Shown here: positions 36,930-45,334 of the stretch, in pieces
Layout of the letters: each line of letters begins with the position of its first letter
Numbering within the stretch: position 1 is the stretch's first letter
NCBI GenBank assembly: GCA_027624955.1
Contig: JAQBTG010000018.1
Location: 1 to 62,877 of the forward strand
Source: Pseudomonadota bacterium
Lineage (GTDB): Bacteria > Pseudomonadota > Alphaproteobacteria > UBA828
Direction: 5' to 3'
Length of the DNA stretch: 62,877 nt
The notes under the pieces: generated by a model
Databases searched by the model: none
Told to the model about the DNA's origin: nothing
Seen by the model: only the letters and a program-made list of their open reading frames with translations
Program-made: the position numbers and the translations under genes

Positions 36930-37155
36930 CTGGCATCGCCAACATGGCGGCCCTTCCAACAACCATCCCCCGCAGGTGAATTTCTCCTCGGCGATTTTGT
37001 GCAGGGGTTCGGATGCGATGTGTACGGCCGAGAAGAGCACCATGACGGTAGTGCCGCCTCCGATGTGCCAGATTGGTTTGATAAATAGTAAGAAAAATTT
37101 ATCTATATGAAAAATAATATTGCTATAGATAATTTATTATCATACATAGCGCGCC
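36930..37155. promoter_or_regulatory. AT-rich leader of the RimK cluster with 9-bp inverted repeat
   Basis: A gap of 226 bp whose last 80 bp are strikingly AT-rich against the surrounding GC-rich DNA. TTATCTATA (37099-37107) and TATAGATAA (37124-37132) form a perfect inverted repeat, and TATAGAT is a plausible -10 element. This looks like the promoter for the 37156 gene. The earlier part (36930-37070) holds nothing recognised. Confidence 0.4.
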
Positions 37156-37434
37156 ATGATCGAACGTCCCCTAGCTTCTGAAGTGGCGCGCAGACTGGCT
37201 GAATTCTATGAACAGCCATTTGGCGGCAAAGCCAATGGGCGCTATCGCGTCTCGCCCAAACTTCTTCGCCGTTTGGCGCAGCGCCGACGTATATCCGATG
37301 AATTCGCCGCGCAGCTCGCCGAGGAAATGTTTGAACTGGGATATGTCTTTATCGACTTGGAATCTTTTTACGTGGTGACCGGCGCGCGGACGTACACAAA
37401 TTATCGCCGCCTGGCCGAATCATCGATCAAATAG
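37156..37434 (+). CDS. Hypothetical protein at head of RimK cluster
   Basis: 92 residues, not recognised. It is basic in the middle (SPKLLRRLAQRRRISDEFAAQLAEEMFELGYVFI) and all-helical in look, with no signal peptide or membrane segment. It lies 14 bp upstream of the RimB-like gene and is therefore probably co-transcribed with the RimK cluster. Confidence 0.7.
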   Translation: MIERPLASEVARRLAEFYEQPFGGKANGRYRVSPKLLRRLAQRRRISDEFAAQLAEEMFELGYVFIDLESFYVVTGARTYTNYRRLAESSIK

Positions 37435-37448
37435 CCGAATCTACCGAC

Positions 37449-37889
37449 ATGAAAAAGAAAAAATCTGAGAACTCGCGCATTGGCTGGCGGGAATGGGTCA
37501 GCTTTCCCGATTTCGGCATCGACCGGATAAAAGCTAAAATCGATACGGGGGCGCGAACCTCGGCGATCCACGCATTTCGCGTTCGCAAAATTTTCGGCGG
37601 GGCCGGCCAGCAGGTGGAGTTTTACCTCCACCCCATCCAGCACAGGCGCCGCCCGGAGCTGCGCTGCGTCGCCAATCTCGTTGGCGAGAGAGCTATCAGG
37701 AGTTCAAACGGAGAAGCTGAGACCCGATATGTCATTAGAACGCCGATGCGCCTCGGCGACGATATCTGGCCGATCGAACTTACCCTGTCCAACAGAGATC
37801 AAATGGGATTCCGCTTGCTGATTGGACGATCAGCGATTCGCAAACGATACATTGTTGACCCAGGCTCATCATATTTATCTGACCACTAA
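37449..37889 (+). CDS. RimB-like retropepsin-fold protein (putative ATP-dependent zinc protease family)
   Basis: 146 residues of the PF05618 family. The aspartic-protease-like IDTGARTSAIHA motif lies at about 32-43, followed by a variable region and NRDQMGFRLLIGRSAI near the C-terminus. In characterised systems RimB-type proteases trim poly-glutamate tails that RimK adds to ribosomal protein S6. The following gene is rimK, which fits this pairing. Confidence 0.85.
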   Translation: MKKKKSENSRIGWREWVSFPDFGIDRIKAKIDTGARTSAIHAFRVRKIFGGAGQQVEFYLHPIQHRRRPELRCVANLVGERAIRSSNGEAETRYVIRTPMRLGDDIWPIELTLSNRDQMGFRLLIGRSAIRKRYIVDPGSSYLSDH

Positions 37890-37932
37890 CTTTTATTTTT
37901 CTAACCACTAGTTTTTAGATTTGGAGAAGATC

Positions 37933-38838
37933 ATGAAAATCGCCCTTATGTGCCGCAATGCGGAACTGTACTCGCACAAACGGATTATCGAAGCGGCCAG
38001 GCAACGAGACCATGAGATTGAGGTAGTCAACCACTTACGGTGCTACGTCAACGTTACCTCGCATCGCCCACAAATCCACTACCAGGGAAAAATTCTGCCA
38101 CAATATGATGCGGTTATTCCGCGTATTGGCGCGTCGGTCACGTTTTTTGGCACCGCCGTATTGCGCCAATTCGAGATGATGGGCGTTTATCCGGTCAACG
38201 AATCTGTTGCGATCACCCGGTCGCGGGACAAACTCCGCAGTCTGCAACTGCTGGCGCGCAAGGGCGTTGGCATGCCCGTCACGCTATTCGCCCACCGCAC
38301 CGGCAATGCCGATGAATTGCTCGAAATTATTGGCGGTGCGCCAGTGGTTATTAAATTGCTCGAAGGTACGCAGGGCATCGGTGTTGTGCTCGGCGAGACG
38401 CATGACGCCGCCGCCAGCATCATTCAGGCATTTGGCGGGGTAAAGACGAATATTCTTATTCAAGAGTTCGTCAAGGAAGCGAAGGGCGAAGACATCCGCT
38501 GTTTGGTGATTGGTGACAAAGTCGTCGCGGCGATGCGGCGGCGCGGCAAGGAAGGTGACTTTCGCTCCAATTTGCATCGCGGCGGCACGGCAGAAACGAT
38601 CAAAATTTCCCCGGCGGAACGTCAAACGGCAGTTTCTGCGGCGGCTATCATGGGGCTCAATTTTTGCGGCGTGGACTTGTTGCGGTCAAATCATGGCCCG
38701 GTGGTGATGGAAGTTAATTCCTCGCCCGGTCTCGAAGGTATCGAGAATGCGACCGGCATCGATGTCGCGGGCAAGGTCATTCAATTCATAGAACGAAATG
38801 CCAAACCCGGAAAAACAAGGACAAGAGGTCATGGTTAG
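37933..38838 (+). CDS. rimK: RimK-type ATP-grasp glutamate ligase
   Basis: 301 residues from the ATG at 37933, with GGAGAAGATC upstream; a TTG at 37921 is an alternative. ATP-grasp landmarks are present: [25 protein letters not shown], the ATP-binding [19 protein letters not shown], and [16 protein letters not shown] with the metal-binding E/N. RimK ligates glutamate to the S6 C-terminus or builds related peptides. It overlaps the deacylase start by 8 bp. Confidence 0.93.
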   Translation: MKIALMCRNAELYSHKRIIEAARQRDHEIEVVNHLRCYVNVTSHRPQIHYQGKILPQYDAVIPRIGASVTFFGTAVLRQFEMMGVYPVNESVAITRSRDKLRSLQLLARKGVGMPVTLFAHRTGNADELLEIIGGAPVVIKLLEGTQGIGVVLGETHDAAASIIQAFGGVKTNILIQEFVKEAKGEDIRCLVIGDKVVAAMRRRGKEGDFRSNLHRGGTAETIKISPAERQTAVSAAAIMGLNFCGVDLLRSNHGPVVMEVNSSPGLEGIENATGIDVAGKVIQFIERNAKPGKTRTRGHG

Positions 38839-39812
38839 ACCGGACCACAATAAGCTTGTTCTTGGCGGCGTGCAGGTCGCACCCGGGACTCGGGCAACGA
38901 TTGATCTTCCGCTAAGCCTCCTGTCAGACCACACACCGAGCACTCTAACGGCCCAAGTTGTACGCGGACGGCGGCCAGGCCCGACGTTGGTCGTGAACGG
39001 CGCGGTTCATGGGGATGAAATAAATGGCGTCGAAATCATCCGCCGGATGCTGCGCCACTCTTTAATCAAAAATATAGCGGGGACCCTGATCGCGGTCCCG
39101 ATCGTCAACGTCTATGGATATTTGACGCATACGCGTTATCTGCCTGACCGCCGCGATCTCAACCGAAGTTTTCCGGGCTCTCCTGCTGGGTCTCTGGCTT
39201 CTAGGCTGGCCCATCTCTATATGAGCGAAATCGCTATCCATGCTAGCCATGGCATCGACCTGCACACGGGCGCTATCCACCGCTCGAATTTTCCGCAGGT
39301 TCGCGGCGATCTATCGAATCCCGACGTGCGGTCCATGGCGATCAATTTCGGCGTTCCGGTTGTGTTGAACCGGCATACCGTTCTTGGTCTACGAAGCCGG
39401 TGAGGCTTTGCGCTTCGACGAGGTTTCAATCCGCGCGGGGGTTAAGGGAATCATCCGCGTCATGGCTGGATTGGGCATGGTCCGGCAACGCACGCGAGAC
39501 AAAGTGCCGCTGGAGCCTGTCATTTCGCGAAGAAGCACCTGGGTGCGAGCACCAGAAGGCGGCATTTTTCGTGTTCAGACAAAGCTCGGCGCTCGGGTCT
39601 TTGCCGGTAGCCAGCTCGGCCTCATCGCAAGCCCGTTTGGCGACAATGAATTTCCTATCGTCTGCCCGGCGGACGGCATCGTGATCGGCCGGAACAATTT
39701 GCCCAACGTCAACCAAGGCGACGGTATTTTCAATATCGCCTTGGTCGAAGATCCCGGAGCGGCCGCCGACGCGGTAGAAATATTCCAAGACGATTGGGAG
39801 CAGAACGAATAA
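38831..39812 (+). pseudogene. Succinylglutamate desuccinylase/aspartoacylase-family gene, broken by frameshift with internal deletion
   Basis: The first part (from ATG 38831) reads VVNGAVHGDEINGVEIIRR (zinc motif HGDE), YLPDRRDLNRSFPGSP and the second zinc-site region HGIDLHTGAIHRSN, then FGVPVVLN, after which it goes out of frame and stops at 39403. The second part (another frame, from about 39370) continues with GIPFLVYEAGEALRF, GLGMVRQR and a beta-barrel C-terminus to 39812. In intact homologues about 20 residues lie between PVVLN and the VYEAGEA segment; these are missing, so a small non-triplet deletion caused the shift. Usual partner of RimK/RimB. Confidence 0.85.
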
Positions 39813-39944
39813 CGGCAAATCGCCGATGCTTGCCAGCACCGCCATATGTCCATCTGACGCGCTTTGTCGCTTTGCGGCGTGAAATAATTGGTCGCAAACT
39901 TGAGCCGGGGATGCCTCTGTCTGCACACAGTCCGGCGGCATCGA

Positions 39945-40055
39945 TTAATCCTCGTATTTTTCTCCCCGTTCGCGCATCGCGCACACCACGGGGCCAAGAT
40001 CGCGGCCTTTTCGCGTCAGGACATATTCAGCGCGCGGCGGATGCTCGGAGTAGAA
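39945..40055 (-). pseudogene. Remnant of an HxlR-family regulator (C-terminal part)
   Basis: On the minus strand the bases 40055 down to 39945 read FYSEHPPRAEYVLTRKG then RDLGPVVCAMRERGEKYED and a stop. This matches the winged-helix wing and last helix of HxlR regulators. No N-terminal half precedes it: an in-frame stop (TGA) lies immediately upstream, and the remnant abuts a fragment of a different gene on the other strand. Confidence 0.7.
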
Positions 40056-40069
40056 TCGCCCTCAGCATG

Positions 40070-40261
40070 GGCGCCCTGACCTCGCCCGGGCGCATTCAGC
40101 TATTGGCGAACGACGCGCCAAACGCGCTCATTTCAGCCTATCCCCTGGTGATGATCCCGACGTTTGCCGTGCCGTTGTCAATTATCCTGCCCGGCCTTTG
40201 CATTTGGAAACTACGCCGCATGCGGGCTGACCGGCAAACCGCACAGGCCGTCCCCGCCTGA
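40070..40261 (+). pseudogene. Remnant of a multi-spanning membrane protein (C-terminal part)
   Basis: The plus strand reads ALTSPGRIQLLANDAPNALI then SAYPLVMIPTFAVPLSIIL and WKLRRMR before a stop at 40261. It resembles the last one or two membrane spans of small alphaproteobacterial membrane proteins (from memory). The reading continues open upstream to 39794 but that part has no family similarity and overlaps the HxlR remnant. Best read as a truncated gene. Confidence 0.55.
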
Positions 40262-40267
40262 GGCCAA

Positions 40268-40298
40268 TATTGGCCGGGACGTCGTGTCCCGACCAATA
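40268..40298 (-). terminator. 13-bp hairpin downstream of the selenoprotein gene
   Basis: TATTGGCCGGGAC (40268-40280) and GTCCCGACCAATA (40286-40298) pair at 12 of 13 positions around a 5-base loop. It lies 41 bp past the stop of the minus-strand redoxin gene. No T-run follows, so it is a possible terminator or 3'-end hairpin only. Confidence 0.4.
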
Positions 40299-40339
40299 GC
40301 GGACGCCGATGGGATGACCTGTGGTCGCCCGCCCGCGCC

Positions 40340-41437
40340 CTATTTTGGCATGCCCGCAAGTTCTACCGGCGGGTAATAATGGTCGTCGCCCAAGGCCTGC
40401 ACACGATCCCAAAATTTGGCACTGGCGGCGAGGCCGGTTTCGTTCTTTTCTGCCGCCTGGCGCCAAATGTTCCACGAGGTTGGGTGGAGACGCGAGGCTT
40501 CCGCCAGGTGTTCCCGCGCTTCCGTCTCGCGGCCCTGACGAAGCAGATATTGCCCGAGATGAAAATGGCAATGCGCCTGCGCTGACTCCTTGCTCGGCAA
40601 GGCGGTCCGGGCTCTGGCTTGATCGGAATTGAACAAATGGCCACTTTCTGCACCTAAACGGACCCAATCTCCCACCGCCGCAAAATAGGTAGCCTGGGCG
40701 CTGATGGTGGTGGCGAGTTCACCATCCGGCATCGTCCAAGTTTCCAGATCCATTGCCCGGAAGCCTTCATAGGCGCCAGCATTTTCAGCCGGGCGCACGA
40801 TTTTTCCGGTTTCGTCGATCCAAACCGCTTGCGGTACATTGACCATATTATAGAGCTCGGCCACGCGATGATCGCGGTCAATCAGGGCCGGATAACCCGG
40901 CGCCGCCGCCTCGATCCAGGGTCGTGCCGCGTCCGCCTCACTATCCATGGCAATGGCGATAATGGTGAAGTTCTGGTCTTTCAGCTCGTCGTAAAGTTTT
41001 TGCCACACGGACAAATCGTTACGACAGCCTCACCAGGACGCCCAAGTCGCTAATAAAACTTTCTTGCCGCGATGGTCCGAGAGGCTGTGCTGAACACCGG
41101 CCAAATCCGGCAGCGTGAAATCCGGCGCCTCAAGCGATCGCAGCTCGGCGGCGCGGTTCTCAGCGCCCTCACCAAGCGCCCACACATCACCGTCGGCACT
41201 TTGAGCAATCGGCATGCCCATATGATCCCATAACGCGGCAAGGTTGATCTTGCCATCGGCAACCAGCGTCTCCGCTTTGCTCGGCGGCACCGGCACGCAG
41301 ACATCGCCGCGGCACAGACCCTCTGGCCGCAATTCCCAACCGCTTACCGCGGTCGCTTGCTCCGGCTCAAGCCAGAGTCCCCCCGGCGGTCCGGCGGGCA
41401 CCTCAAATTCGCCCAATTGCGACAATATTACTGTCAT
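40340..41437 (-). CDS. Redoxin (thioredoxin-fold) protein, probable selenoprotein with UGA-encoded Sec136
   Basis: From the ATG at 41437, chosen for AGGAGG 7 bases upstream, the frame runs 135 codons to LLATWASW, meets TGA at 41032-41030, and continues in the same frame as GCRNDLSVWQKLYDEL to a stop at 40340 (365 residues if TGA is read). Redoxins of this type have W-C-G-C here, so TGA stands for the peroxidatic/nucleophilic Cys, giving U-G-C. The rest is intact: FTIIAIAMDSE, LIDRDHRVAELYNMVNVP with the cis-Pro, VWIDETGKIV, and a C-terminal TPR-like region (HLGQYLLRQGRETEAREHL). A bacterial-SECIS-like hairpin follows the TGA. Divergent from a Tat amine oxidase. Confidence 0.8.
40988..41025 (-). 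promoter_or_regulatory. SECIS-like hairpin immediately after the in-frame UGA
   Basis: On the minus strand, 4 bases after TGA, GUCGUAA (41025-41019) pairs perfectly with UUACGAC (40994-40988). Inside, UUUG then a bulged U then CC (41015-41009) pairs with GG-CAAA (41004-40999), leaving the apical loop GUGU (41008-41005). The bulged U below a short upper stem and a GU in the loop match the E. coli fdhF SECIS, and the loop lies 25 bases from the U of UGA, within the bacterial range. Confidence 0.7.
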
Positions 41438-41568
41438 CGTACACCCTCCTATTTCGGTATCACTCACGATGTTAGCCCGGAACAGGACGCCAAGGGAACG
41501 CTATTCCGCCGTTTGCCAACCCTGTCGGGGGCGCTATTGTAAGTGCAAAGCAATACCGGAGAAGAATC

Positions 41569-42951
41569 ATGGAAAAAGCCTTTTTCAATCGTCGCCAGTT
41601 CATCAAGGCGGCGCTTTATGGATCGACGGCGGTGGCGGCGCTGGCGCCATTTTCAATCGGACGGGCGCGGGCGCAAGCGCTAGCGGGCTCCAAAGTGATC
41701 GTCGTCGGCGCTGGCCTCGCCGGCCTCGGCGCCGCAAAAACCCTCGCCGAGCAGGGTGCCGAGGTGGTGGTTCTCGAAGTTAAACCACATATTGGCGGGC
41801 GCCTTTTCACCGATTATTCCATGGGCGCGCCGTTCGAATACGGCGCCGGCTGGATTCATGGGCCGAGCGAGGAGAACCCTTCCAAGCAATTGGCCGACGC
41901 GGTGAACGCGCAAACTATCGTCACGGATAACGATTCCATGATCGTCTTCGACGACGAAGGCGAGGAATTGGATGACGAAGAACTCGAGGAAATCGATGAG
42001 GCTTGGGTTGGCGCGCTCAGCGCCGTGGACGAACAACTCGAGCTCAACGACCCGCGAAGCTTGCTACAGGCGGTCAAAGATCTGGTCCCCAATGCGATGA
42101 ACGACGAAGGACTCGTGTGGGCGCTCTCGGCCTTTACTGAATTTTCAAAGGGCGGGCCGATCGAGAATCTATCGGCGGTCCTGCACGATGATGACGATGC
42201 CTTCGATCTGCCCGATGTTGTGGTGACGACGGGCTATGACAAGATCCTCGGGCCCATCGCCGAGGGGCTCGACATTCGCCTCTCGACCAAGGTGACGGCT
42301 ATCCAATATGGCGAGGACGGTGTGACAGTCACCACCGATCAAGGCGATTTCGCGGGCGACTATGCCGTCTGCAGCCTGCCGCTTGGGGTCTTAAAAGCCG
42401 GGACCGTCGCTTTCAATCCGCCGCTTCCCAGCGACTACCGCAAAAACATCAATAAAATCGGATTCGGCAGCGTCACCAAGATCGCATTCAAATTCGAAAA
42501 ACCCTTCTGGGATATCGAGACGCAATATTTCGGCGTCATGACGCAGCCCAAGGGGCGCTGGAACTATTGGCTCAATTACCGCACGTTCTCCCCGGAAAAC
42601 ATCATTCTCGGCCTCAGCGTCGGCGCCTACGCGCCGCTGGCCGACCAGATGAGCGACGAGGAGATGAAGGCCGATGCGCTTGAGGTGCTGCGTGACGTTT
42701 GGGGCGACGCGGTCGGTGAGCCAACAGAAATGCTTGCCACCCACTGGTTTGTCGATCCGGCAAGCCTTGGCGCCTATGCCTTCCCAACGCCGGGCTGCCG
42801 CCCCAGCCAATATGATGATCTGGCGGAGCCGGTTGAAGACGTTTTGTTCCTGTGCGGCGAGCACACTGTTTTTGATTTCGCCGGCACCACCCATGGCGCA
42901 TACATGTCCGGCCTGCGCGCCGCTGAAATGATTATCGACAAGGAGGGCTAG
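41569..42951 (+). CDS. Tat-exported flavin amine oxidase
   Basis: 460 residues. A twin-arginine signal NRRQFIKAALYG (Arg8-Arg9) followed by a hydrophobic stretch ends RARAQ, so it is exported folded with FAD. FAD-binding VIVVGAGLAGLGAAKTLAEQ and GGRLFTD follow, and the C-terminal FLCGEHTVFDFAGTTHGAY is the amine-oxidase FAD site. It oxidises primary or polyamines with release of aldehyde, ammonia and peroxide. It lies opposite the redoxin gene, 131 bp away. Confidence 0.92.
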   Translation: MEKAFFNRRQFIKAALYGSTAVAALAPFSIGRARAQALAGSKVIVVGAGLAGLGAAKTLAEQGAEVVVLEVKPHIGGRLFTDYSMGAPFEYGAGWIHGPSEENPSKQLADAVNAQTIVTDNDSMIVFDDEGEELDDEELEEIDEAWVGALSAVDEQLELNDPRSLLQAVKDLVPNAMNDEGLVWALSAFTEFSKGGPIENLSAVLHDDDDAFDLPDVVVTTGYDKILGPIAEGLDIRLSTKVTAIQYGEDGVTVTTDQGDFAGDYAVCSLPLGVLKAGTVAFNPPLPSDYRKNINKIGFGSVTKIAFKFEKPFWDIETQYFGVMTQPKGRWNYWLNYRTFSPENIILGLSVGAYAPLADQMSDEEMKADALEVLRDVWGDAVGEPTEMLATHWFVDPASLGAYAFPTPGCRPSQYDDLAEPVEDVLFLCGEHTVFDFAGTTHGAYMSGLRAAEMIIDKEG

Positions 42952-42987
42952 AATCGGCAATGGCAAGAGGCGTCCGGAGGCCAAAAA

Positions 42988-43323
42988 GTGCCCAGTGAAG
43001 TGAGAGCCATCAAGTTCTCAAATGAGGAACTGATGACGGCCCTCTTCAGGTATGGCCGGCGTAATGACGTGTTCCAGAAAGGCGGCATGCCGTCCAAAGT
43101 CGAGCTGTCATCGAAAGGCGAAATCTCGGCGCGGCTTCACGCGTCCCTTCAGGACCCGATCGATTGCAATGCTGCCTACATCGCCGCGGCCCTGATATTG
43201 CTTTGCGTGCGGCAAAGAATTCCGATGCCCAAGATGGCGAAGAAGTCCATCCACGTTGAGGGCGGGTTCGTCGTGCTCGTCTTGACCTCCGGAGACTCAC
43301 CGCCGACACAATTTCCGTCGTAA
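42988..43323 (+). CDS. Hypothetical protein
   Basis: 111 residues, GTG start at 42988 with GGAGG 10 bases upstream. No domain recognised. It has a basic N-terminal half (RYGRRNDVFQKGG) and a hydrophobic stretch around 62-78 (CNAAYIAAALILLCV). It is 36 bp after the amine oxidase stop and same strand, so likely co-transcribed. Confidence 0.65.
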   Translation: MPSEVRAIKFSNEELMTALFRYGRRNDVFQKGGMPSKVELSSKGEISARLHASLQDPIDCNAAYIAAALILLCVRQRIPMPKMAKKSIHVEGGFVVLVLTSGDSPPTQFPS

Positions 43324-43359
43324 CGCGCCGCCCGGCTGCTCGTCCTCGGCGCCGGCGTG

Positions 43360-44400
43360 CTACACCACTTTGTGTTCGATCATGCTCTCGGCCATTGACG
43401 TCACCATTTCCTCGGCGCCGCGCGGCTCCCAGTCGAGCACTTCCTTGATGCGGCTGTTGTCGACCTCGGCTAGTGTGTCGAGTTCGTAGAGAATCAGGCG
43501 GACCGGCTTGTCGAACAGAGAGACCAGGCGCACCAGGAAACTGGGCATGACGCGGGTCGGTATTTTGTAACCGCGCGCGGCGAAATTCTTTTTCAAAATG
43601 CGGGCGACATCGGTCATCCAGAGTGACTCGGCGACGCAGCAAAAGCGCTGGCCCGCCGCTGCCGCCACAACCATGGCCTTCACGTGGGCGCTGGCCAAAT
43701 CGCGCACATCCACTGAGCCCCAACCGAGCTTCGGCACGCCCGGCATGTCACGCCGCATAAGTTTGCGCACCACCTCGCCGGAGGTGCCATAATCGGCCTC
43801 GAGAATTGGGCCATAGACCGTGCCGGAATTGATCACCACCAGTTCCAACGCGCTGTCGTCTCCAAGGCTTACCATATAGTCCCAGGCGGCACGCTCGGCG
43901 ATGGTCTTGCTCTTTGGGTAAGGCGGCAGTGGCTTATCGAGATTGGTCCAATCCTTCTCGCTGTAGAGATAGGTTTTGGCGTGGCTGTGGCCATTAATAA
44001 TGGCGGCAATGGACGAGGTTAGCACAACCCGGCTAACGCCGGCGGCGTTGGCCGCGGCGAGGACGCGGAGCGCGCCGTCGCGCGCCGGCACGATCAAATC
44101 ATCTTCGTTCTTGGGCACGGCGCGCGGAATTGGCGACGCGACATGCAGCACATAGGTGCAATCCTTGAGCGCTTCGGCCCAGCCCGCGTCGCGGGTCAAC
44201 TCAGCGGCCACAAATTCCAGCCGATCGCCGATCTCGACATGTTTTTCCAGCGCCTGGCGCAACCTTTGGGCGCGCCCGAGATCGCGCAGCGTGCCACGCA
44301 CGCGATAGCCCTCCTGCAGCAGCGCCAGCACGCAATGCAGGCCAACAAAGCCCGATGCGCCGGTTACCGCAACAAGCGTCGCGCTCTTGCCGTTGCTCAT
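43360..44400 (-). CDS. NAD(P)-dependent epimerase/dehydratase-family reductase (extended SDR)
   Basis: 346 residues from the ATG at 44400 (a GTG at 44406 is an alternative; GAGAGG lies upstream). VTGASGFVGLHCVLALLQ is the Rossmann motif, ASPIPRAV, TSSIAAI with the catalytic Ser and PYPKSKTIAE with Tyr/Lys. It resembles dihydroflavonol-reductase and aldehyde/ketone-reductase types (NADPH-dependent). Substrate unknown. Convergent with the 42988 gene. Confidence 0.88.
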   Translation of the reverse strand: MSNGKSATLVAVTGASGFVGLHCVLALLQEGYRVRGTLRDLGRAQRLRQALEKHVEIGDRLEFVAAELTRDAGWAEALKDCTYVLHVASPIPRAVPKNEDDLIVPARDGALRVLAAANAAGVSRVVLTSSIAAIINGHSHAKTYLYSEKDWTNLDKPLPPYPKSKTIAERAAWDYMVSLGDDSALELVVINSGTVYGPILEADYGTSGEVVRKLMRRDMPGVPKLGWGSVDVRDLASAHVKAMVVAAAAGQRFCCVAESLWMTDVARILKKNFAARGYKIPTRVMPSFLVRLVSLFDKPVRLILYELDTLAEVDNSRIKEVLDWEPRGAEEMVTSMAESMIEHKVV

Positions 44401-44562
44401 GTTCACGTCACCTCTCGCCGTCTCCTACACCTAGGATATTGTGCGTGGCCGACACGACGTCAAGTTTGCTAATCTTGAACATTGCGCCACAGGACTATAC
44501 GGCTATACGGCTATACATATGTCCGGACTCGGAAATAGACACCTAAGGGGTGGGAGAACAGA

Positions 44563-45198
44563 ATGTTTTACGAACCAAAAAAAGGCGATCACGGCCTGCC
44601 CAAGAACCCGTTCAACAGCTTGGTGATTCCGCGCCCGATCGGCTGGATCACGTCGCTCGACGCAAACGGCGTGGTCAATCTCGCGCCGTACAGCTTTTTC
44701 AATGCCGTGTCGTACCGCCCGCCAACGGTGATGTTCGCGGCCGGCGCCGGCCCGAGCACGTCGGAGGGCGGTGATTGGAGCAAGGATTCCAGGCGCAATA
44801 TCGAAGCCACCCGGGAGTTCGTCTGCAACCTCACCACCTGGGATACGCGCGAGCAAATGAACAAGACCTCGGCCAGTGTCGGCATGGATGTCGATGAGAT
44901 GGCGCTCGCCGGCCTAACGCCAGAGCCGTCAGCCCTGGTCAAACCGCCGCGCGTCGCCGAAGCGCCAATTCATCTCGAATGCCGCTACGTCACCAGCCTG
45001 GAGATTCCCGTTTGGGATGAGGCGGATCAATATTTCGTGGTGTTCGGCGAAGTGGTCGGCGTCCATATCCGCGACGACATGATCACACCCGAGGGCCTCA
45101 TCGATGTCGCCAAACTCCGCCCCATCGCCCGCCTCGGATACAACGATTATACCGTCGTCAATCCCGACAATATTTTCACCATGCTAAGACCCGATTAA
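44563..45198 (+). CDS. Flavin reductase family (FMN-binding split barrel) protein
   Basis: 211 residues: PFNSLVIPRPIGWITSLDA near the start, NLAPYSFFNAVSYRPPTVMF, REFVCNLTTWDTREQMNKTS and HLECRYVTSLEIP. This is the DIM6/NTAB flavin-reductase fold: uses NAD(P)H to reduce FMN, often for a partner monooxygenase. GGGAGAACAGA precedes the ATG. No monooxygenase is adjacent. Confidence 0.9.
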   Translation: MFYEPKKGDHGLPKNPFNSLVIPRPIGWITSLDANGVVNLAPYSFFNAVSYRPPTVMFAAGAGPSTSEGGDWSKDSRRNIEATREFVCNLTTWDTREQMNKTSASVGMDVDEMALAGLTPEPSALVKPPRVAEAPIHLECRYVTSLEIPVWDEADQYFVVFGEVVGVHIRDDMITPEGLIDVAKLRPIARLGYNDYTVVNPDNIFTMLRPD

Positions 45199-45212
45199 GC
45201 CGAAACTGCCCG

Positions 45213-45252
45213 CAAACAGCCCGCCTTCCTCAGAGGGAAGAAAAGTTGAGAA
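45213..45252. repeat. REP-like intergenic palindrome, copy C
   Basis: CTTCCTCAGAGGGAAG palindrome with the flanking CAAACAGCCCGC and GTTGAG related to copies A and B. It lies between the convergent flavin reductase and sulfotransferase genes. Confidence 0.4.
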
Positions 45253-45334
45253 GAACGGCAATATAGGCGCGTATGGCACGCTTAGCTTCGACGGGTGTCG
45301 GGGAATAACGTCGATCTGGACCGGCACCCGGCCC

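Noticed and set aside
39794-40261. A 155-residue complete membrane protein gene
   Set aside because: Its first 90 codons show no similarity to a family and overlap the HxlR remnant on the other strand; only the end looks real.
44490-44520. Micro-repeat CTATACGG x2 before the flavin reductase
   Set aside because: Only two and a half 8-bp copies, too short and common to treat as a functional element.
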